This document shows positions 54,139 through 64,000 of a DNA stretch of 64,000 nucleotides, piece after piece. Numbering within the stretch: the stretch's first letter is position 1; each line of letters opens with the position of its first letter. Under the pieces are notes generated by a model that saw only the letters and a program-made list of their open reading frames with translations, ran no database searches and was not told where the DNA came from. Location of the stretch: assembly GCA_031272885.1 (NCBI GenBank), contig JAISSX010000037.1, positions 79,034 to 143,033 on the forward strand. The letters are read 5' to 3'. The DNA comes from Bifidobacteriaceae bacterium. GTDB taxonomy: Bacteria > Actinomycetota > Actinomycetes > Actinomycetales > WQXJ01. The position numbers were made by a program, and so were the translations under genes.

Positions 54139-54569
54139 GCGGAGCCCACCAGGTAACGCGGGTAACGGCACCATTACCTGGGTCCAGCACAAATAATTAA
54201 CAGATGTGGGTAAACCTGTGGATAACTGTGGATCGGGCCGGTCTGGCCTGTGCACAGGTCCGGCCTGGTCGGTGGATAGCTGTGCATCGTGCCAGGCTGT
54301 CCACAGCCGCCACCTCGCCGTCCCCAGGTCACCCACCGCCTCATCCACAGGCCCCTACCGCCCTTGAGGTGCGGCAACGGCCGTTTTCCCCACAATCCAC
54401 AGTCCCTACTACGATGACGATCTATCTCTTAAGGGTTTCCGCCCACAGCCCACAGTGGGGCAGGACGGTCCCAGCCAGAGAAAAACCCAAATCGACCAGT
54501 CTTCTGCCCGTCAGGCCCCACCACCGCGTAGGGTTGACTTGGAATCACATCAACCGCTAGGAGCAAGCC
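54139..54569. other. oriC: Origin of replication oriC
   Basis: The 431-base dnaA-dnaN spacer holds a cluster of DnaA boxes: TGTGGGTAA (54205), TGTGGATAA (54217, perfect), TGTGGATCG (54227), and on the other strand TGTCCACAG (54298), TCATCCACA (54341) and CAATCCACA (54393), plus weaker copies. An AT-rich word ACAAATAATTAACAG (54189-54203) near the dnaA stop and CTATCTCTTAAGG (54421 area) are candidate unwinding regions. No protein gene fits. This is the standard actinobacterial oriC position. Confidence 0.92.
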
Positions 54570-55706
54570 ATGAAGTTCGTGGTTGAACGAGACGTTCTTG
54601 CCGACGCCGTTGGCTGGGTGGCCCGCGCCCTGCCGGCCCGCCCGCCCAGCCCGGTGCTGGCAGGGGTCCGGATCAAGGCCAAGTCCGATGACGGCGGTAC
54701 CGTCACGCTGGCCAGTTTCGATTATGAAGTCTCGGCCAAGGCCGACATCAGTGCCGATGTCGAGGAACCGGGCGAAGTCCTGGTGTCCGGCCGCCTGTTG
54801 GCGGAGATCGCCCGGCTGTTGCCGGCCAAGCCGGTCACCATCCGGCTGGAGGGGCCCAAGACGGTGGTGACCTGCGGGGCGTCGACCTTCACATTGTTGA
54901 CGATGCCGCTTGATGACTACCCGTCCCTGCCGCCGATGCCCAACGCCGTCGGCGCCATTGAGGCCGGGCGGTTCCAAGAGGCCGTCAGCCAAGTGGCGGT
55001 GGCAGCCACCAGGGATGAAACCCTGCCGCTGTTGACCGGTGTGCGGGTGGAGATCGAAGGCGAAACTCTGACGTTGCTGGCCACCGACCGGTACCGGTTG
55101 GCGATCAAAGAGTTGACCTGGAAGCCGACCAGCCCCACGGTGTCACGGGTAGCGGTGGTGCGGGCCCGTACCTTGACCGAAGTGGCGAAGGCATTCGGCC
55201 ACACCGAACAGATCGAGGTGGCGCTGACGGCGCCCGGCTTGGCGGACATTGTCGGTTTTGGGGCGGCCGGAAAGGAAACCACCTCGCTGTTGATCGACGG
55301 CGACTATCCGCCGGTGCGCAAACTGCTGCCCAGTAATTCCGAAATCACTGCGGTGGTTGCTGTGGCCGAACTACAAGAAGCGGCCCGCCGCGTCTCTCTG
55401 GTGGCGGAACGCAACACCCCGGTGCAGATTGCCTTCACGGCCGGGCAGGCGGTGCTCAACGCCGGGACGGGTGATGACGCGCAGGCGTCGGAGGTGATTG
55501 AGGCCACCCTGGAAGGTGAGGACATCACGGTGGCGTTCAACCCCCACTACTTGTTGGACGGCCTTGGGGTGATCGGTGCGCCTTATGTGCGCTTGTCGAT
55601 GACGAACGCCACCAAGCCGGTCCTGTTCGAAGGCATGGAGGGAATCGAGGGCCCAGCCAAGGTGGACTACAAGTACCTGCTGGTACCGATCCGTTTCACC
55701 GTCTAG
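54570..55706 (+). CDS. dnaN: DNA polymerase III beta sliding clamp
   Basis: A 378-residue clamp subunit. MKFVVERDVLADAVGWVARALPARPPSPVLAG at the start, LLTGVRVEIEGETLTLLATDRYRLA in the middle and the ending YKYLLVPIRFTV are diagnostic; three clamp domains of about 125 residues are clear. AGGAGC precedes the ATG. It lies directly after oriC and 7 bases before recF. Confidence 0.96.
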   Translation: MKFVVERDVLADAVGWVARALPARPPSPVLAGVRIKAKSDDGGTVTLASFDYEVSAKADISADVEEPGEVLVSGRLLAEIARLLPAKPVTIRLEGPKTVVTCGASTFTLLTMPLDDYPSLPPMPNAVGAIEAGRFQEAVSQVAVAATRDETLPLLTGVRVEIEGETLTLLATDRYRLAIKELTWKPTSPTVSRVAVVRARTLTEVAKAFGHTEQIEVALTAPGLADIVGFGAAGKETTSLLIDGDYPPVRKLLPSNSEITAVVAVAELQEAARRVSLVAERNTPVQIAFTAGQAVLNAGTGDDAQASEVIEATLEGEDITVAFNPHYLLDGLGVIGAPYVRLSMTNATKPVLFEGMEGIEGPAKVDYKYLLVPIRFTV

Positions 55707-55713
55707 CCGCCCG

Positions 55714-56880
55714 ATGCACCTGACCGACCTGTCGCTGACCGACTTCCGGTCATACCGCGAGGCGGTGGTGCGCCTGGAGCCTGGGGTCAGCACGTTTCTG
55801 GGTGCCAACGGGCAAGGGAAAACCAATCTGGTAGAGGCCGTGGCCTACCTGGCGACCTTGTCTTCCCACCGGGTGGCGTCCGATGCCGCCCTGGTGCGGC
55901 AGGGCGCGGACCGGTCCGTGGTGCGGGCCAAGGTGGTGCGTGGCGACCGGGCGTTGCTGATCGACCTTGAGATTGTGCCGGGCAAGGCTAACCGGGTCCG
56001 GTTGGGCCGCGCACCGGTCAAGCGGGCTTCGGACCTCTTGGGTTTGGTCAAGGTGGTGCGGTTTGTGCCCGAGGATCTGTCTTTAGTCAAGGGCGGACCG
56101 GATGAACGGCGCCGTTTCCTGGACGAACTGTTGGTGCAGTTCACGCCGGGTGTGGCCGGGGTGCTGGCGGACTACGAGCGGGTGGTCAAACAACGCAGCG
56201 CCCTGCTTAAGTCGGCCGCCAAACTGACCGGCCGGTCCCGCGAAGCGGCCCTCGGCTCGTTGGAGGTGTGGGACGACAAGGCGGCCGAACTGGGCGGGCG
56301 GATCACAGCGGCCCGGCTTGGCCTGGTGGAGCGGTTGCGGGGCACGGTGCCGCCGGCTTACGGCGCGGTGGCGGCGGCCGATGGCGCGGTGACCCGGCTG
56401 ACGTATCAGGCGAGGGTGGAACTACCGGCCGGGCAGGCGGCCGGCGATGCGGCGGCCGCCAGCGGCGGCAGCGGCCTCGCGGCCCAGATCACGGCCGTGC
56501 TGAAGGCGGCCATGACGTCCGGCCGTAGCCAAGAGATCGAACGTGGTCTGACCTTGTGGGGGCCACACCGCGATGACCTGGCGTTGGAACTGAACGGCCT
56601 GCCGGCGAGGGGCTATGCCTCCCACGGCGAATCCTGGTCACTGGCGTTGGCACTGCGCCTGGGCAGCTATGAACTGTTGCGCCGCGACCTGGAAGGCGAC
56701 CCCATTCTGATTCTGGATGACGTTTTCGCCGAACTGGACACCAAACGCCGGTCTGCCCTGGCGCAGCTCACCGCCGGGGCCGAACAGGTCTTGGTGACGG
56801 CGGCCGTGGCCCAGGATGTGCCGGCCGAACTGGTGGGGGCGGTCTACCGCGTGGCTGGAGGTGAGGTGACTCGTGGCTGA
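55714..56880 (+). CDS. recF: DNA replication and repair protein RecF
   Basis: A 388-residue SMC-like ATPase that helps load RecA at single-strand gaps. Walker A is GANGQGKTNLVEA (about residues 30-42), LVKGGPDERRRFLDELLVQ is the RecF signature, and Walker B ILDDVFAELD is near residue 335. It overlaps the next gene by 8 bases. Confidence 0.95.
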   Translation: MHLTDLSLTDFRSYREAVVRLEPGVSTFLGANGQGKTNLVEAVAYLATLSSHRVASDAALVRQGADRSVVRAKVVRGDRALLIDLEIVPGKANRVRLGRAPVKRASDLLGLVKVVRFVPEDLSLVKGGPDERRRFLDELLVQFTPGVAGVLADYERVVKQRSALLKSAAKLTGRSREAALGSLEVWDDKAAELGGRITAARLGLVERLRGTVPPAYGAVAAADGAVTRLTYQARVELPAGQAAGDAAAASGGSGLAAQITAVLKAAMTSGRSQEIERGLTLWGPHRDDLALELNGLPARGYASHGESWSLALALRLGSYELLRRDLEGDPILILDDVFAELDTKRRSALAQLTAGAEQVLVTAAVAQDVPAELVGAVYRVAGGEVTRG

Positions 56881-57379
56881 ACTAAGCGGCCCCGAACGGG
56901 TCGAACGAGCCAAGGAAGCCGGCCAGCCGGCCGAACTGGCGGCCTTGGACCGGGTCATGGCCGGTCCCAAGGCGGCCAAGCGGGTAGCTCGGCGGGGCGG
57001 TGGGACGGAGCCGGAGTGGCAGACGGGCCGCGACCCAGCCGAGGTGGGCGAACTGGTGGACCAGTACCTGGCCCGCGAAGGCTGGGAACACCAACTGTCG
57101 GTCGGTTCGGTGGTGGCCCGTTGGGAGGAGATTGCCGGCAAGGAAGTGGCCGAACACTGCCAACCGGAGTCGTTCGATGACGGCCGGTTGGTAGTGCGGG
57201 CCGTGTCTTCGCCGTGGGCCACCCAGATCCGCCTGTTGCTGCCCCAGTTGACGGCCCGCATCGACCGGGTGGTGGGGGCCGGGGTGGTGACTTCGGTCAC
57301 GGTCCTGGGCCCGGCGGCGCCGGCGGCCAAACGCGGCCAATGGACCGTCAGAACGGGTCGGCGCACCCCGAAGAGGTGA
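56873..57379 (+). CDS. dciA: DciA-type helicase-loading protein (DUF721)
   Basis: A 168-residue protein. The central domain, with LSVGSVVARWEEIAGKEVAEHCQPESFDDGRLVVRAVSSPWATQIRLLLPQL, is the DUF721/DciA KH-like fold; an N-terminal charged region of about 60 residues precedes it. DciA loads DnaB in bacteria lacking DnaC/DnaI. The GTG start overlaps recF by 8 bases, matching the recF-dciA-gyrB order of actinobacteria. Confidence 0.9.
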   Translation: MAELSGPERVERAKEAGQPAELAALDRVMAGPKAAKRVARRGGGTEPEWQTGRDPAEVGELVDQYLAREGWEHQLSVGSVVARWEEIAGKEVAEHCQPESFDDGRLVVRAVSSPWATQIRLLLPQLTARIDRVVGAGVVTSVTVLGPAAPAAKRGQWTVRTGRRTPKR

Positions 57380-57529
57380 TACATCTCTCTTCTGGCGGCG
57401 CCAGGGGCGGCTGGGACGCCCGTAGACGGCCCCTAGGCGGCTTGGGGCGCCATCGGCGGCAGAAAGCGCCCAAGGCCTGTACGGCGGTTCTAGGCCAAAA
57501 ACCCGTCAGAAGGCCGTCAGAGCGGGTAG

Positions 57530-59662
<2,133 letters not shown>

Positions 59663-59746
59663 GACCGCCCAACCAACCCGAACCAGGGCAACCAGACATA
59701 GACCGAGGGCTACCAGCGGCCCGCACAGAATCGAGATCAGAAGCCA

Positions 59747-62376
<2,630 letters not shown>

Positions 62377-62380
<4 letters not shown>

Positions 62381-63510
62381 GTAGCAAAGGGACGGCCGAC
62401 GGCGAACAACAGGGCACGTCAAGCGGTAACGGCGAGGAACCGGCGGCTGGCGCCGGTTCGCCGGGTCGGCCGGCCAGCCCCCGTCCCCGAGGACGGTCCG
62501 TCACCGTGCGGCGCGCCGCCGGCGAACGCCGGTCTACCGCCCGCGCCGGGCAAGCCTTCGAACCGCCGCCCACCATCCGGCCCAAGGCCGTGCCACCCCG
62601 GCCCCCCGCTACCGCCAAACCGGTCAAGGCCGTAGGCCCCGGTGCTGCCGAAGTCGATGCCGCCACGCAGCGGCCCGCCACCGCCCAGGTCGAAGTGGCC
62701 GCCAGCCCCGGCGGCAAGCCGAAGCGGTCCTTCCGCACCTCCAAACAAACCACGGCCGTCACCACCCTGGACGAAGAACTCGATGACGACACCCGGACGT
62801 CGGCCGCCATCAAGCCGGGCGCAATAGCCGAATCGGTGCCGTCCTATGCCCCGGTGTCACCGCCGCCCCCGCCGCCGGCCGGTACCGCCACCGTGGTGGC
62901 GCCGCGCTCCCACCGGGCCCACATCACCACCGCCGCCGATGTCGCCGCCGCCGCCGAAGCCGCCCAGGCCGCCCAGGTGGCTAAGGAAGCCAAGGAAGCC
63001 GTGGCCGCTGCTGCCGCTGCTGCCGCCACCACGGCTGCCGCTGCCGCCACCGCCCAGGCGGCGCCGGTCGACACCTCGCTGGCCGCCTCTGTGGGCGGCG
63101 TCAAAGTCAAGGGCAAAGGCAAGAGTTCCACCACCCCCCGCGGTGCCCGCAAAATCAAACTGCACCTCAGCTACATCTCGCCGCTGTCCGTCATGAAACT
63201 GTCCTTCCTGCTGGCGCTGTGCTTCGGCATCGCCCTGGTGGTGATGGTCTACGTGGTGTGGAACGCCCTGGACGCCAAGGAAGTGTTCGTCAAAATCGAC
63301 GACATGATCACCCAGGTGTTCGGCGACACACGGCCCAAGCAGCTCGACATCCTGAACCAATTGGAACGCGGCCGCATCATGTCCGGCGCCACCATGCTGG
63401 CCGCCGTCGAAGTGGTCATTCTGACGGTTATCTCCACCATCGGCGCCATCCTCTACGACCTGGTGGCAGCCTTGGTGGGCGGCATCAAGGTGACGTTGCG
63501 CGAAAAGTAG
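62377..63510 (+). CDS. DUF3566 membrane protein
   Basis: A 377-residue protein with a long disordered Ala/Pro-rich N-terminus (residues 1-260, including an Ala run, [17 protein letters not shown]). A conserved C-terminal DUF3566 domain has two helices ([23 protein letters not shown] and [27 protein letters not shown]) around [22 protein letters not shown]. The gene follows gyrA with ATGA overlap, as in most actinobacteria. Function unknown. Confidence 0.88.
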
Positions 63511-63595
63511 CCCGGTCCGCCACCGATTACTTTGCCCCCGCAGGGCCAGGTAAGGTAGTCTCGCGCAGGCGCCCGCTCACAAGGCTAGGCGCTTT

Positions 63596-63669
63596 GGGCC
63601 TATAGCTCAGGCGGTTAGAGCGCTTCCCTGATAAGGAAGAGGTCGGAGGTTCAAGTCCTCCTAGGCCCA
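63596..63669 (+). tRNA. tRNA-Ile(GAT)
   Basis: A 74-nt tRNA. The acceptor GGGCCTA pairs with TAGGCCC, the anticodon stem CTTCC/GGAAG holds loop CTGATAA, anticodon GAT, and the T loop is TTCAAGT. Discriminator A, no encoded CCA. The conserved gyrA-DUF3566-tRNA-Ile order is kept. Confidence 0.97.
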
Positions 63670-63670
63670 C

Positions 63671-63790
63671 GTGAAGAAGTTCCTCATCATCGCGGCCCTG
63701 GCCGCCGTTGCCGTGGCCGCCTACCGCAAGTACGCCCAGAACCAAGAAGAACTGGACCTGTGGGCCGAGGTCACGGACCCCATCGCCTGA
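63671..63790 (+). CDS. DLW-39 family micro-protein
   Basis: Exactly 39 residues, GTG start one base after tRNA-Ile: MKKFLIIAALAAVAVAAYRKYAQNQEELDLWAEVTDPIA. One hydrophobic helix (4-19), a basic turn and the family DLW motif near the C-terminus. It is a known actinobacterial micro-protein of unknown function, always between these tRNAs. It is too short for the ORF track. Confidence 0.92.
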   Translation: MKKFLIIAALAAVAVAAYRKYAQNQEELDLWAEVTDPIA

Positions 63791-63811
63791 CAGGCTAACC
63801 GACCCACCCAA

Positions 63812-63887
63812 GGGGCCGTGGCGCAGTTGGTAGCGCATCTGCTTTGCAAGCAGAGGGTCGCCGGTTCGAGTCCGGTCGGCTCCACCA
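63812..63887 (+). tRNA. tRNA-Ala(TGC)
   Basis: 73 nt plus an encoded CCA (63885-63887), the only tRNA here with CCA in the DNA. The acceptor GGGGCCG pairs with CGGCTCC, the anticodon loop is CTTTGCAA with anticodon TGC, and the T loop is TTCGAGT. The 113 bases after it contain no gene that I can support. Confidence 0.96.
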
Positions 63888-64000
63888 AAGTTCGCTTATC
63901 CGAACCACTGACCCGCGCATCGTCTCCGGGTCGGGCGAGTCCTCCTCCAAGATGGCCGGGTGCAGTTGTCGTGTGCGTTGCCAGTAGTCGGCGTGGAGGC

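Overview
The window is high-GC DNA from an actinomycete (Actinomycetota) and spans the chromosomal replication origin. Several things point there. The gene order is rpmH-rnpA-yidD-yidC-jag-rsmG diverging from dnaA-dnaN-recF-dciA-gyrB-gyrA. An actinobacterial DUF3566 gene, tRNA-Ile, a DLW-39 micro-protein and tRNA-Ala follow gyrA. There is also a dnaK-grpE-dnaJ-hspR operon with HAIR operators, and coenzyme F420 genes. The cofE-linked F420-type ABC transporter and the DLW-39 arrangement resemble Micrococcales and relatives, but I cannot fix the genus. Large secreted proteins with InlB-type repeats, beta-helix, ricin and Ig-like modules suggest a cell-surface lifestyle, possibly host- or biofilm-associated (inference).

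Layout, left part (1-19.3 kb): an sdhC-(sdhA) edge; tgt; tRNA-Ser followed by scrambled copies of its own 3' end and a VapBC pair; an MFS transporter; a compact F420 island (cofE, three-gene ABC importer, cofD, and convergent cofC); an NhaD/citrate-type membrane transporter; a giant InlB-repeat surface protein; galE, a CDF metal exporter and a Gfo/Idh/MocA oxidoreductase. Middle part (19.3-45 kb): tRNA-Glu, a 1217-residue secreted beta-helix/ricin/Ig protein, tRNA-Asp and tRNA-Phe; the HspR-controlled chaperone operon; an apparent envelope-response island made of two paralogous DUF4097 lipoproteins flanking an ABC-2 exporter operon and a NarL-type two-component system; a Phd/RelE-type toxin-antitoxin pair; a TPP-riboswitch-controlled thiamine importer; DUF4235, RraA, an unknown secreted protein, an unknown 473-residue protein and RmuC. 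Right part (45-64 kb): the parAB/parS partition locus, an ECF-like sigma factor with a membrane partner between parA and rsmG, the YidC cluster, oriC in the dnaA-dnaN spacer, and the replication/gyrase operon.

The strongest leads beyond routine annotation are these. (1) The F420 cluster holds the transporter family proposed to import F420-0, but alongside cofC and cofD, which makes Fo a plausible alternative cargo. (2) The two DUF4097 lipoprotein genes share nearly the same promoter architecture, with two direct repeats 11 bp apart and a GGGG-N5-CCCC dyad at matching distances. (3) A 21-bp element with 19 identities occurs once upstream of the ECF-like sigma gene and once upstream of an unknown secreted protein 8.5 kb away. 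(4) Two perfect parS sites exactly 60 bp apart lie inside the parA coding sequence. (5) Shards of the tRNA-Ser 3' end sit beside a toxin-antitoxin pair. (6) The word CGATGGC(G) looks over-represented, including in intergenic DNA. All calls were made by reading; no database search was run.
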